A DNA stretch of 64,000 bases from Flaccisagitta enflata (GCA_965153355.1 OZ231128.1:45074001-45138000), one strand, 5' to 3'; positions 26,024-38,011 are shown, counted from the first letter of the stretch. The notes: generated by a model not told the origin, from the sequence alone. Numbers and translations are program-made.

Positions 26024-28351
26024 TCAGAGATAATCATCTAATTTCAATTCTAAAGAACCATTTGCCCTTATATGTTTTACCGCTTTTCGTGCCCACTTAT
26101 CTTTTATGAACGGAAGCTTCCTCTCGATGATTGCTTTGACTACGAGCTTGTTTTCGAATTCGGCCGCCTTTCGGTATTCGGTCGCCAACGAGTGAATACT
26201 AATCAACCTCGCGTAAAAATCGAGGATGCCGCCGTGGTCTTTTTCGTCTATCGTTTTTCCTTGAAGCACCTCTTCAAGCATTTCTAGTGCAGATTCCTGG
26301 CACATACCAAACTTTTTTGTTAGCCTCTCGATGATGTCGTCAATGGCGGAGTCTGCCTTTTTCAGCGTATCCGCTTCGACAAGTTTGAAGGCGGATCCTT
26401 CAAACCAATGCTGTATTTCGTTCAAGATCTGTTTTTTGGTGGCGCCTGGAATCTCCATCATTTCGTTGAAAAGCTTCATGTGCTTCTCGAAATCCATTCG
26501 CTTTACAGCACTTCCGGAGAATTTTTTCGCTGGCCTCGCTTCTTTCAACTGGCTGACTGCAGTTTGTCTCAGCGACGCCTCCAGCTGCTGCTGCTGTAGC
26601 CTGACGACCACCTCCATCAGTGTGTTGGAGGCGTTGGAGACGCTGCTTTTCGCACGGCTTGAAGCGTTTGATGGTGCCTTGGAGGAGCCTGATGATACCC
26701 TGGAGGCGTTTGATGTTGCCCTGGAGGTATCTGACGAGCGGCTGGAGCTTCTTGGCTCTCGCGTCGTTGCTGCAGCGGTCGCGTGACTGCTGCTTGCATG
26801 TTCCGCCTCCACCTTTACTCCAGGTTTTTCGCTTTTCGTCTTTTTCTTTTCCTCCTTTTTCTCCGCTTTTTTGTCTTTTTCGTTTTTTGGCTTTACGTCT
26901 TCCAACTCTCTAAAGGGTAGGACGGGTGGTTTCTTTTCTACCCTCACCGTCTTTTTTCCTTTATCGTCGTCGACGTTTAGCTTTTTCCTCGATGACTTTT
27001 GTGGTGCGTCTGACAGCGCTCTTTCCGGTAGCGATGGCGTCACTTTCGGCTTCACCTCCTTCTTCAGCGTCGACGTCACTCTTTTCGCCATCCCCTTCAC
27101 CCAATCGCTCGTCATCGCATCCGGGTGTTCGCCGCCGAAAGCCGCACCAGCGGCGGTCATTTCCAGTCCAGCGCCGACGTCTCTCGACTTGTCTTCATCG
27201 ATCACGACACTGCCTTCATCGTGGGCGGCTATGATGGCTTGGAGTTGTTCTGCGGTTTTTTCAATGTTTTCAACTTCCTTGTCGTGAATTGTTTTGTCGA
27301 GGCTTTTTTGCATTAACAGATCGTTGATTTGGCTTTGATGGTAGGCAATATCTACATCTGTATGCGCATTGTTTTCCGCCAGTCGTGCGTCCTCTGCATC
27401 CCGCTTTTTCTGCCTGTCCCTCTCGACCTGTTCGGACATCACCGACGCCACTTTACTCCTTTTCGAGCCTTCTCGCTTTGACGACGCCGTCGATGATCTT
27501 GCCGCCGATTTTGTCGATGATTTCGCCGCCGATCTAACCGATGCCGTGGCTTCCGGTTTGTCCGCGGGTTGAGGGTCGGCAGCCGGGGATGCAGATGCTG
27601 TGGCGCTTGTTTCTTTGTTTTCTTTTTCGTTTGTCTTTTCAGCCTCGGCTGCTTTCCGCCGTTCATCTTCAAATAGTATGAAGCCGGGTGGAAGCTGCTG
27701 TTGCTGTGTTGACTCGCTTGCGCTTTTCTGAGGAGGAGGAGGAGGAGGGGGGGTGTTTTGTCGTCTTTCCGGCGTTTGGTTTCCCACGACTGTCTCAAAC
27801 GCCTTTTTTCCGGCCGTCATTGCCGACGATACTTTTCCCCTAAAAGAGTTTAGCACAGATGACGCTGGCGGTTTCGTTGGTGCTGATGCCCCCTGCGCTT
27901 CCGGCGTTTCCCTTTCCTCCTCTTCTTCTCCATCCTTTGCGCTTGTTTCATCTTCGTGGATGATCGAGAGCCTTCCCACTATCTCGGCGTTGCCGGTGGA
28001 GTCGTCAAGTTTTTCGTCGACTTCTACCGCAGCCTTTGCTCTCTTGAAATGCTTGTTGAGCACTGCTTTGTAGCGAGCAAAGTCTGTTGTTAGTTGATCG
28101 GCGATTTCTTCAGTCTGGGTGCCGTCTTCCAACTTACATTTCTCGTACTCGCTCATTCGCGCTTCGTAGAGGTCGTAGAAGAAATTGGCTCTTTTGTTTA
28201 GCTCGACCTGCGCTTCCTCCGTTTCATCGTTATGTGCTTTGTCGAAGGCTTGCGTCATCGAGTTGAAGGCCTTTTCCAGATCTCGCCTCACGCGCGAAAT
28301 GACACGTCGGTCCCATACTGGAGTCGCAATGGGGGTAATCTCGTCCGCCAT
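26024..28351 (-). CDS. gag: BEL/Pao-type retrotransposon gag (DUF1759-like), 775 aa
   Basis: An uninterrupted 775-codon minus-strand ORF, starting at an ATG in good context (ACAAGATGG). Residues 1-120 are helical and charged (AFDKAHNDETEEAQVELNKR). Residues ~130-600 are low complexity, rich in Lys/Glu/Ser/Ala, with a Pro run near 200 and KKEEKKKTKSEKP. Residues ~609-775 (KKFSGSAVKRMDFEKHMKLF, IQHWFEGSAF, FYARLISIHSLA) match the capsid-like DUF1759 region of BEL/Pao gags. Product role: structural particle protein of an LTR retrotransposon. It ends in CTC TGA C directly at the zinc-knuckle frame. The intact length suggests recent activity or constraint, yet no pol is present. Long plus-strand ORFs here are antisense shadows. 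Confidence 0.85.
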   Translation of the reverse strand: MADEITPIATPVWDRRVISRVRRDLEKAFNSMTQAFDKAHNDETEEAQVELNKRANFFYDLYEARMSEYEKCKLEDGTQTEEIADQLTTDFARYKAVLNKHFKRAKAAVEVDEKLDDSTGNAEIVGRLSIIHEDETSAKDGEEEEERETPEAQGASAPTKPPASSVLNSFRGKVSSAMTAGKKAFETVVGNQTPERRQNTPPPPPPPQKSASESTQQQQLPPGFILFEDERRKAAEAEKTNEKENKETSATASASPAADPQPADKPEATASVRSAAKSSTKSAARSSTASSKREGSKRSKVASVMSEQVERDRQKKRDAEDARLAENNAHTDVDIAYHQSQINDLLMQKSLDKTIHDKEVENIEKTAEQLQAIIAAHDEGSVVIDEDKSRDVGAGLEMTAAGAAFGGEHPDAMTSDWVKGMAKRVTSTLKKEVKPKVTPSLPERALSDAPQKSSRKKLNVDDDKGKKTVRVEKKPPVLPFRELEDVKPKNEKDKKAEKKEEKKKTKSEKPGVKVEAEHASSSHATAAATTREPRSSSRSSDTSRATSNASRVSSGSSKAPSNASSRAKSSVSNASNTLMEVVVRLQQQQLEASLRQTAVSQLKEARPAKKFSGSAVKRMDFEKHMKLFNEMMEIPGATKKQILNEIQHWFEGSAFKLVEADTLKKADSAIDDIIERLTKKFGMCQESALEMLEEVLQGKTIDEKDHGGILDFYARLISIHSLATEYRKAAEFENKLVVKAIIERKLPFIKDKWARKAVKHIRANGSLELKLDDYL

Positions 28352-28656
28352 CTTGTCCCCGGATGTTACCTACGTGTGTGCTCGTGTGTTGTGTGTGGGG
28401 AAAAATTATATATTCATTAGCAATTGCACCAGCGGTTTTGGTGTTTAATTACTGTTTGGAACCGTAGGAATCACTGTTTCGTACCATTAGTGTTAAAGAT
28501 GAGGATGGCGCCACTTCCTGTTTGGCCGTCGTCTTCACGCCAGTGCGCCGACGACGCCACATCCGGTTGCGTCAATCCCAGCGTCAATCTGAGGAGTCAT
28601 CTAGTCTCTAGGTAAGAAGTTGTAATTAAACTTATAGCAGAATGGAGAAAAAGAAA

Positions 28657-28661
<5 letters not shown>

Positions 28662-28733
<72 letters not shown>
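28662..28733. repeat. (GA)n at the inner right palindrome boundary
   Basis: About 70 bp of GA, counterpart of the (CT)n at 24731-24784. Confidence 0.95.
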
Positions 28734-28739
<6 letters not shown>

Positions 28740-29025
28740 AAGGTAGGAGAAAGATGATTAAACCTAAGCTAGCTAACTATTGTTATGTACAGTAAAAACT
28801 ACCTCAAATACCAACTCAAGTATAGTCAACAAATGTCATCAAACTCCACTCACCACAGGTTCCACTGTAATCTCCAAAAGTGTTCCAGGTAACATTGCTA
28901 GTAACGATATACTGTTTAACTGAAAGGAAGAAGGCATTCAGAAAACCAATATATCAAACAAGCAATAATAGAATAGCAATCAACGGGAAGACAAAATGGA
29001 ATAACGAAAGTACAGAGGCGCAAAA

Positions 29026-29031
<6 letters not shown>

Positions 29032-29078
<47 letters not shown>
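29032..29078. repeat. (CT)n microsatellite
   Basis: Counterpart of 24312-24384, shorter, with loss of ~45 bp of neighbouring sequence. Confidence 0.95.
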
Positions 29079-29081
<3 letters not shown>

Positions 29082-29716
29082 GCTCTCACGCATGCACAAA
29101 CACACACTCATACACGCATAAACTAACACAAGCGCACTCCTATGAGCTTGTTCAACTCAGTGCATGAAGTCTTAACCCTTAAAAAAATGTTTCTACTGTT
29201 CTGGGGCAGAGAGCAACCAGGAAATGAACTTGCGCTAATGCGCTTATGTCTTGGTGCGCTAATGCGCTAAGAAAACTAACTGCGCCCAAGATAGCATGTT
29301 TGCAAAAGCCAGAATGTAACTAAGGCAATGAGGCCAGAAACACACCAGCGCTGGTGAAGGAGGCCCCTAGCGCAAATGTCCATTGCGCCAATGGGGGAAG
29401 TTTCTTTGTGGGGCATGAAACCAACCGGTCCTTCTAGTCATAAGGCAGAACAGCCAATTATTTTACTCAACATCAACTAGTTTGACAAATATTGACCTTA
29501 CCAGGATTTTCTAATTTGATTCAAAAAGATGCAATTACATTTATCATGTCCACTGATGTGGTCGCATTTTTTACTTGAGTTGTAAGATTTTAAAAATTAA
29601 TTCTCTGAATAAAGTTAATGCATTTGATACACAGTAATCATCCGAGGAATCAGGTCTTTCAGTCGAAATGGAAGCTTAACTGTATATCTTTCTCTATAAA
29701 GGTTCAACCTGCAGTG

Positions 29717-30119
29717 ATGGCGGCGCCCGTTGCTCAAGCGCCGCAAGTTACTGCCATCAATATTAACGGTGGCGGAGGGCCGCGGAGATATAAGCGGAAA
29801 GCCAATCATTTGGGTGAGCTTGTTTCGATTTTCCTGTTCATTTTAAGCTGGTCATTTTAAATCCATGATCTACCTCAAAATCATTTATCCCAAGATAAAT
29901 ATTGTTCAACTCTTTTGAAATTGGATTGGTGTTTGGTTTGCAGTTCACTTCTTGCTCAGCGTGGTATTTTGGCCTTGGCTATTCGTGTGGTGCGGCGTAT
30001 GCTGTCGTTACGGATGTCCAAACTTTTGCTGCTGCTGTTGCTGCGACGATGGTGATACATACGAAAACTGCTGTCCTAAGATTTACGAAGACTCTCAAGG
30101 CGGGACAACGTGGATCTGA
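29717..30119 (+). CDS. Small membrane protein with Cys-rich tail, 90 aa, right copy (2 exons)
   Basis: Plus-strand CDS joining 29717-29813 and 29944-30119, with the donor, acceptor and phase of the left copy at 23271-23673. Transcription runs away from the spacer. The translated product appears the same in both copies: basic N-side PRRYKRKANH, a hydrophobic run of about 20 residues (FLLSVVFWPWLFVW) and a Cys cluster with NCCPKIYEDSQGGTTWI at the end. Near-identity of both coding and flanking DNA means conservation between the copies does not itself prove selection. The correct reading frame across a canonical intron is the main support. Function unknown. An upstream non-coding or short coding exon is possible, because CTATAAAG and CCTGCAG precede the ATG. 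Confidence 0.75.
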
Positions 30120-30384
30120 TTCATTCCGGATGCTTGTTTTCAGTTCCTGCAATCTTCATTGTTTAGTATATTAGAGCTCCATTGCTCTAGTCCAGTCGCC
30201 ATGTAACTGTATTAAGCCATTTTAAACCGATCAAAATCTTTTAGTCATTTCTCGTTTGGTCGGTCCATTTGCTCGTGATCACAGGATCCATAAATTAACT
30301 TGAAATTTGGGTAATGTTAGCGAGGTCAATATTGCCAATATTGCCAAGAGCACACTTAGTTATAAAGTTATCGACAACGGATGA

Positions 30385-31055
30385 GCCTGGGCTGAGGCCA
30401 TCGTTGAATCAGCTTGGGCTGAGACCATTGTTGAATCAGCTTGGGCTGGGACCATCAGTGAGTCAGCTTGGGCTGAGACCATCGGTGAGTCAGCTTGGGC
30501 TGAGACCATCGGTGAGTCAGCTTGGGCTGAGACCATCGGTGAGTCAGCTTGGGCTGAGACCATTGGTGAGTCAGCTTGGGCTGAGACCATCGGTGAGTCA
30601 GCTTGGGCTGAGACCAGGTCAGCTTGGGCTGAGACGAGATTGTGCTTGGGAGCATGGGCTTGGGCTGAGACCATCGGTGAGTCAGCTTGGGCTGAGACCA
30701 TTGGTGAGTCAGCTTGGGCTGAGACCATTGGTGAGTCAGCTTGGGCTGAGACCATCGGTGAGTCAGCTTGGGCTGAGACCATCGGTGAGTCAGCTTGGGC
30801 TGAGACCATCGGTGAGTCAGCTTGGGCTGAGACCATCGGTGAGTCAGCTTGGGCTGAGACCATCGGTGAGTCAGCTTGGGCTGAGACCATCGGTGAGTCA
30901 GCTTGGGCTGAGACCATCGGTGAGTCAGCTTGGGCTGAGACCATCGGTGAGTCAGCTTGGGCTGAGACCATCGGTGAGTCAGCTTGGGCTGAGACCATCG
31001 GTGAGTCAGCTTGGGTTGAGACCATCGGTGAGTCAGCTTGGGCAGAGACATGCTG
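30385..31055. repeat. 27 bp minisatellite, right copy
   Basis: Reverse complement of the 22355-23010 array. The interruption differs: here a section near 30610-30662 contains GAGATTGTGCTTGGGAGCAT, absent from the left copy. The long ORFs (SAWAETIGE, LRPSVSQLG and others) are three-frame products of the repeat. Confidence 0.95.
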
Positions 31056-32180
31056 CATTTATTAAATAACTTAATTTGTTTTAAATAGACCTTTTGGTTG
31101 ATGTTTCTCATCTTGTTATAGCCGAAGATTATAGTTAAATAACCAAAAAAAATGTTTCGGTACAAGTTAGCAATTAAAAAAGAAGCAATTAAAAAAGAAT
31201 CAAAAATGTCAAAAAAGTTTGAGCCTCACAACAAATAACATGTTCTATTAAAAAGAAGATTGTAGTTAGGGTAGAAAAAAGATTGAAGCACTATGATGTT
31301 TAAAACTTCTCAATTGATGCATAAAAATCTCACTTTGTCTGAAATTTACTATGGTTTTAATATTGGGAAGTTGGGCGGGAATATTTACTGGAATTGTTAT
31401 GTATGAAATTTGTATTCTACCAACATTTGGAATTTAATGAAATACTTGGATCTTTCTTTTACTTTTTATAGTTGCCCTTTTTTAATCAAACCAAATTGCT
31501 CTTTTATAAACTCTTCAATTGGGACGGTTTAAAATTACACTTGGCCCGATTTTGGCTGCAATCAAATTCGATTCGTGTTTCGCGTTTGTTTTCAGAGGAA
31601 ACATTCGAGATTCCCGCGTCCGGTTCATCATCGTCATGCATCATCATCCCCGCGTCGCATTGAAACTGTACCTCTTCTTTGTGTGTCCATGATCTCATTC
31701 TTCGTCGTCGCCGTCATCGCCGTCGTCGTCTTCGGTCATCCCCTTCATCAGAGGCGTTAAAAAGGTAAATGCGGGATCGGGTCGAATTCGGCACTCATTA
31801 CCATTAAGTAGGTTTTATTTCGTGACGCCTTCAATTAAGACTTGATTGATCTTCATTCCTGTCGGAGAGGAGCTCTGAGAGCTGCCTGCTCTTCGAACAC
31901 TTGTTAAAAAGTCGTTTGGCCATACACATGTGGAAGACAGAATAAATGGGGAAAAATATGCAGGGGGAGGGGTTGCATTGAGTTAGCTTTAGGGATTTTC
32001 CTTCCGTTTTTATCATCTTTATGGAAAAGCTCCTAGTTTTGATGAATCACTGGATTTTAACCTTTGTTTTTATTGTCTATTGAGGCTTTCATTCCACACT
32101 AAGATTATTTTGAAAACATAGTTCTATGATTTCTTCGAGAGACCGGTTTTGAACTGAATTGAATTGATTCAGTTCTCAAA
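31056..32180. other. Right arm, mirror of 21216-22340
   Basis: No supported gene. Confidence 0.4.
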
Positions 32181-32184
32181 TTTT

Positions 32185-32790
32185 TATGTGCCTTAGACTT
32201 AAAGAGGTTGTCTGTCCAATTTCCATCCGTAGGTCTGTCGGTCCATCGCACTAATGTGGCAAGAACTCAAATCGACTGATGTCAAAGCCTTCTTACAACC
32301 ATCTTGTCTTTCCATATTCATTCATTTTTTTATTCATACATTTTTTTATTCATACATTTATTTATTCATTCATTCATTCGTTCTCTCATTCATATGTTCC
32401 TAATCAGCGAGGCGCACGTATTGGCATACCTCGACATTGTAAATGATGAAATAATCAAAAATGGGCAATGATTCTTCTTTTTTATGTGCTTTAAAGAAGT
32501 TTTCTGTCCAAAGTCCATCCGTCGGTCTGTCGGACCGACGCACAAATGTGGAAACCACACAAATCGACTGATACCAAAGCCTCTTCCTTACAACCTTCTT
32601 GTATCCCCAAATTCATTCATTTATTTTTTTATTCATTCATTTATTCAATCATTCATTCATTCATTCATTCATTCATTCATCCATTCGTTCCCTGATTCAT
32701 ATACTCCTGATCAGCGAGGCGCACGTATTGGCACAACTCGACCTTGAAAACGATGAAATACTAAAAAAGTGGGCAATGATTCCTCCTAAT
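32185..32790. repeat. ~300 bp segment in two tandem copies, mirror
   Basis: Reverse complement of 20612-21215, including the (ATTC)n tracts. Confidence 0.85.
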
Positions 32791-34192
32791 TTTCAAGTTC
32801 AGTAGCGTGAGCGAGCTCAAGACCATTAAGATGAAGTAATTTGTGAAAGTAAATCTGATTGCCAAACCGTAACAGCGCTGGACTGGGAACTTTTTCGCTT
32901 TCATCGGTTTTTAAAGATACCTGTTCGATTAATGTCTTGATGCTAAGCACTTGTCTTTATTTATTTTTCCACACCTCTGCCCCTGCCCAATGATAAGTGA
33001 TTTCACTGCTCAGTTCAGTCTGCTCCAGTCCTTCAGTCACTTCATCACGAGTTGGTACTGCAAAAATATATTTATAACTGTTCTCGCCTCTTTGTGTTTT
33101 TTTTTCATGGACGAAACTTCTCCACCCCCTCAATCATTGTCCATTCTTTCGGCTTTTCTTCTTCCTCTCGGCCTTGCTTCACCTATCATCGCCGGTCACG
33201 TGAGTCTTTTATTTCTTTGATCCTTGCCGCGTCGACCCTCCGTTCTTTATGGCAATTACGGTGGTCCAGTGACGGTGCCTTTTACGGTGGCGTTGTTTCA
33301 CACCTATCCAGTCCTCATTCTGCTATTCATTACCTGCTTGGCCTGTGTAATGTAACTATATTGTGCCTTCAATCTGCCTGTATCACTATACCGCGACTCT
33401 CTGGTTCCTAAAGGTTCGGTCGGCGGGGTCTGACTGTTCTTAAGCAATCAGTTCCAACTTTACCCTACTGCTTTAGATGATATGTCATTGATGTTTGTCA
33501 ATTGTTATGATAGTGAAAAATTAGTAGGAAAAGTCTTCCATTGCATTGTTGAGCTTTCGGTTACTATATCAGTGCGGTTGTAGTGCAGCTATCTAAACCA
33601 CCCTCTCGACAAAGCAGCGTTTTGAGTTTTGTCGTTAAGTTTTACTGTCCTTTATAAATTGAAGATATATTACCCAAATCAATCTCGGTCCAACTGTAAA
33701 ACGTGTTTTTACCAGAATTTTGGCTCAAAAGTGGAAAATATTGTTTTATAATTCATATTTACCTCGTTCTTGCAGTTTTAGAGCGAATTGAAAACGATCT
33801 TCGTTTGAAATGCGACTTGAATAAGCTTTGTTTCCTACACGCATCTGTGTACCTCGCTTTGTCAGCCTGTTCATCCCACACTTACTTTTGTCACTTGCTT
33901 TGCTATGCCACTTTTTGGTCGGTTGGTCCTTCCATTTGTCAGTAATTTTTGACCGAGACAAAATACATTCCAAGGCTGACTCTAATTCAAGGCGTGTGAT
34001 AATGGTGGAACGACGGTGGATGGGTCTGATGTGCGAAGTCTGTCCGGCATAGTCGGTCTGTCCAGCGTAGTTGGTTTGTCAAGCGTAGTTGGTCCGTGAC
34101 CGTTAAGTGTAGTTGCTTAAGCATTGTTTGGTTGGTCAGGTGTAGTTGGTCGGTCAAAGATAGCGGATAGCGGATGTCTGTCTGTCTTTTTG
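32791..34192. other. Right arm, mirror of 19207-20610
   Basis: No supported gene. Single-base differences to the left arm are visible, for example near 33395 and 33990. Confidence 0.4.
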
Positions 34193-34335
34193 TCTTTTTC
34201 GACGCACGCGACGTTGGTCCAATGACCTTGTTTTTTTTCTTGTCCCCTCTCTCCTGCCCGAGTGCGTGGGTGGTCTGCTCCACTGAGCCTACCCTTCCGC
34301 ACGCGACTAAAGTTGCCGCATATCCGGCCTTGTTT
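34193..34335 (-). mobile_element. Hairpin-ended short element, diverged, mirror
   Basis: Counterpart of 19064-19206. Confidence 0.65.
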
Positions 34336-35105
34336 CTCAACGATAGAATTTTAATAAGGCGAGGCCTACTCCCTCTGCGGGCAGTGGTTTTGCTTTTACG
34401 ATTGCACAATTAATGGTTACATAAATTGGAGTAGTGTCGAAGCTGAGAATAGTAGATAGAGAAAGGAATTTTCATTTCTTTGGTCTGATTGGTTACTTTT
34501 GTCGGGGATAAAACTCAAATCACAAAACTTTCGGATTCTGTGTTTGCCTAAGATAGACCTGCATTTGCAGATTTTTGTTTTCGATTTTTGCAAAGTTCTG
34601 CATCTGCTGAAATTTTCCGCTTTTTCTTTCTCTTCTACTTTTATTTCAGCTCCTCCTCTAGAGTCTAGATCCTCCTCATCCTTCTCTCTTTACATCTTGA
34701 GCTCTTTTTTAAAATGCGTCCTCGCATCTCTTTGAGAGGTGGTGTCTCTCTGACAGTCTGTTGGTCGGTGGGTCAGTTAATTATACATATTATTGGCGAT
34801 TAATCGGAGGATTTTTCATTGAAAGAGTAGAACTGGTTTGATTTCTTAATTTTTTTTATAATTTTATTATTTGTTTATTAGTAAGATATTTTTGTTGAGG
34901 ACGCAACATTGGCCTACTTGGCCTCGTTTCTCTTTCTCTCTAGTTTGTCTTCTTTCGGATTTTCTCTCACTGCGAAGGAAAGCTGCTTTCGGAGTTTTCC
35001 TTTACAGCCTCTAGATGTTGACAGAGGCAGCACCTGGGATGGCAGAGCACCTGGATGGAATCCTTTGACCTCACAACGACCAATCCTTAATTAATCTCCT
35101 TTTTC

Positions 35106-35151
<46 letters not shown>

Positions 35152-35858
35152 GTCATCTTTGTGTCCAACACTGACAATTCAAATTCATTTCCTGTTGCAT
35201 GGACTTCGCAATATGATGGTTGATCACACTTGTTCTACTTCTATGATCCGAGTTAGCCCCCTTAGATTGCGTGCGATACATTAAAACTTGCTGCGATGAC
35301 GGAATTGCATCATCATATTCGCCGTCATTTTGATATTTTTGCTGCGATTATTAAAGCGCATACGATGCGTGCTCCAATTCTGCTGATGTATTTTAAAGCC
35401 ATTTTAACCGCGCGATTTTTCACGGTCGGTCCGTCCATCCCCCGACAGTTGTTTTAAAGGTAGTTTTCATGTTTTAAAGGCGTTTCAAACTATTCCAAGG
35501 TCGTTTAAAACATTTTTGTTTGCCTGTTCATCTGTCTGTCCATCTGCCCGTCTTTTTCTGAAAGTACCCATCCGTGACAACTTTTTCAAGTCTTCACTAA
35601 TAGTTTTTCTGCGTCACTTCTCAATGAACAAAAAAGCTTTCGTTCTACTGCCACTACCCGACCGAACGCGTCACGTGATATGTGGGACGAGATACCCGGA
35701 TCATCATCAAGAGACAGAACCAACTCATCTTGTGCGTGTCACCGTCAGGATATCGATATCTTGAAACCTACCGGACCGACCCACCCACGAGATGCGGACA
35801 CACAGTCGCACGCGTCGCCTTGTGCATGATTAACTAGATCGTCGGGAGTTGTTACGTA
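34336..35858. other. Right arm, no gene; short (CT)n at 35110-35147
   Basis: Mirror of 17398-19063. The (CT)n is ~38 bp against 182 bp in the left arm. Confidence 0.5.
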
Positions 35859-36411
35859 CAGTAGATCTCGTCTATACTTGAGATAATGGGGGCAAGCATT
35901 GTAGGAAAATAAAAGAGGCCAGGGGATTGATATTTGGAATATAGAATAATGTTTTATTGTCCATGACAGTTGGTTGCCATAGAAACGCATTTTCATGTAT
36001 TTACGCTAAAATATCAATATTTTGAAAAAAATTTTTAAGGGAACAATGCTAAGAATCAAACTAGCTAAAACTTTCTCACAGTATGTTCCGTAAGAATGTT
36101 ACTCCTTTAGCAGTTGCTAGGGGTTGTCATACATTGATACGCTCCCTAGCAATGGTCAAACAAACAATATTCTTACAAAATATTGAGGGAAAAGTTGTAG
36201 CAAATTTGATTTTAAGCAATATTCATTAAAAAGATTTAAGAAAATATGGATATTTTAGCGAGAATATATGGAAATGTTTCCATGGCAACCGAGTATTGTG
36301 GGGAATAAATCATTCTTTTATTAGTTAATATTCCAAATATTAGCCTCCTACTTTCATCTGTTTTTCCTTAATGCTTGCCCCCATTTGCTCAAGTCTAGAC
36401 GAGATCTACTG
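35859..36411. mobile_element. TA-flanked foldback element, CAGTAGATC ends, mirror
   Basis: Counterpart of 16843-17395, same length (553 bp). Confidence 0.88.
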
Positions 36412-36516
36412 TACACGACGGCAATAATCTATAAAAAAAGTTATGATTTGGAGGCAGTCGACAGATTCCGTCCAAATATGACAACTTTATTTGGTCATTG
36501 AAAACTTGGGCTTCTA

Positions 36517-37075
36517 CAGTATGATCCATCTCAACTGTAACATTTTATGACGGCATTGATAAAAAAATAATAAAGATAATTCAATTTTGTAGAAAGCATA
36601 TGAAAATTTATTGCTTGGCATTTTATGATCAATCAGTTTTGAGGCTTTTCTATCAAATAGTTCTATCGAATAGTTTTTATAAAAAAGAGATTCTATGGCA
36701 AATTATGTTAAAAAAAATTTTTTTTCATTCTTTTTTTATCAAATTGTATCCAATTGCGATTATTTTTAGTTAAACTATAAACTGCATCAATATATTTTAT
36801 ATTTGAGACCTATCTGACATCAAAAGCTTTGAAATTATTCGATATCTTAAGAAAAGTTTTTTTTTGACAAAGTAACAAAATGGTTTTTTTTTTGTAACCC
36901 ATGATTTTTGGATATTTCATATTTTAGGGATAAAATTTTCTTAAAAAGTCCTGGATATCTATTATTACAAAATGCCAAACTTATTTATCAAAGATTTTTT
37001 TTCAGATTTTGATCATCTTTTTTAATTTATTAGTTATGCCGTCATAAAATGTTACAATCGATATGAATCATACTG
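36517..37075. mobile_element. TA-flanked foldback element, CAGTATGAT ends, mirror
   Basis: Counterpart of 16179-16737, same length (559 bp). Confidence 0.88.
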
Positions 37076-37216
37076 TAGAATCCAGATGAGTTTGTCTTGA
37101 GCCTTTTGATACTCGATTGCAGTTACGAGGGTTTCAATGATATTTCGTGTTATCAACATGGGAAACTGGACGGATTTTTTTCCATGGTCCATCATGAAAG
37201 ACGATGAGTCACTTGG

Positions 37217-37217
<1 letters not shown>

Positions 37218-37267
<50 letters not shown>

Positions 37268-37363
37268 TTCTTCTCTCTTCTTCTTCTTCTCTTCTTCTCT
37301 CTCTCTCTCTCTGTCTCTTGTCTCTCTTCTGTTCTCTCTGTCTCTGTCTCTGTTTCTCTGCTC

Positions 37364-37431
<68 letters not shown>

Positions 37432-37470
37432 TCTCTGTCTGTCTGGCTCTTTCTCTCTCTCGCTCTTTCA
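37218..37470. repeat. (GT)n plus compound (CT)n
   Basis: Counterpart of 15519-16031, about half as long and with a different internal pattern (TTCTTCTTCTC). Confidence 0.95.
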
Positions 37471-37751
37471 TATCAACGCAGTTGCTAACTCTTGCTAGTA
37501 TGACCCTTCTTCCCGCATTTGGTTGTTGAGAGTTGTAAATAGGCCGTGCCCAGCATTTTTATGCAAAGTTTTATTTAATATAAGCTCGGCTGTTCCTACA
37601 TTTAAGGTATGAGGCTACATAGAGGCTTGTTTTTTTCTCGATTTTTCCAAAAACACTAAAGCCCCACTAGCGTTCCTGTCAAGGGACTGGACATAGTGAA
37701 GTTGTGCTAATGTAAAATTCCCATTTGATAACATGGGATTTGACTTGAAAA

Positions 37752-37854
37752 GAAACAAGGCCGGATACACGGCCATTACCAGTTGCGGACGGGTGGGCAG
37801 GGGCGGAAATGCCTGTTTCCACTTTTCAACTCGATGACCCTGGACGGACAAAGC
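37752..37854 (+). mobile_element. Hairpin-ended short element lacking hairpin, mirror
   Basis: Counterpart of 15140-15242. Confidence 0.8.
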
Positions 37855-38011
37855 AAAAAGTTATCATGGAATATCATGGAAATTCAACCCTGTCTTACTG
37901 GACATAGCCCTTTGCATTGGGGGCTTTAGGGCCGCTGCTTTGCTCATACTCAACTTTCACTTAATCACTTTTAGCAGGGCATCGGGTACAGCTGACTGTC
38001 CGTGGATGATA

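Larger units (their letters stand above)
24785..28661. other. Palindrome spacer, 3.9 kb
   Basis: The only part between the arms not present twice. It contains the BEL/Pao-like gag on the minus strand and short flanks (24785-25233 and 28352-28661) in which I found no pair of long terminal repeats, reverse transcriptase or integrase coding. Confidence 0.9.

Noticed and set aside
26331-28073. Plus-strand ORFs of 100-150 codons across the gag
   Set aside because: Antisense shadows of the 775-codon minus-strand ORF, with Ser/Phe-rich composition produced by complementing Lys/Glu codons.
24785-28661. Complete LTR retrotransposon
   Set aside because: No matching pair of terminal repeats, reverse transcriptase or integrase was found. 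Only gag and a damaged protease start are present.
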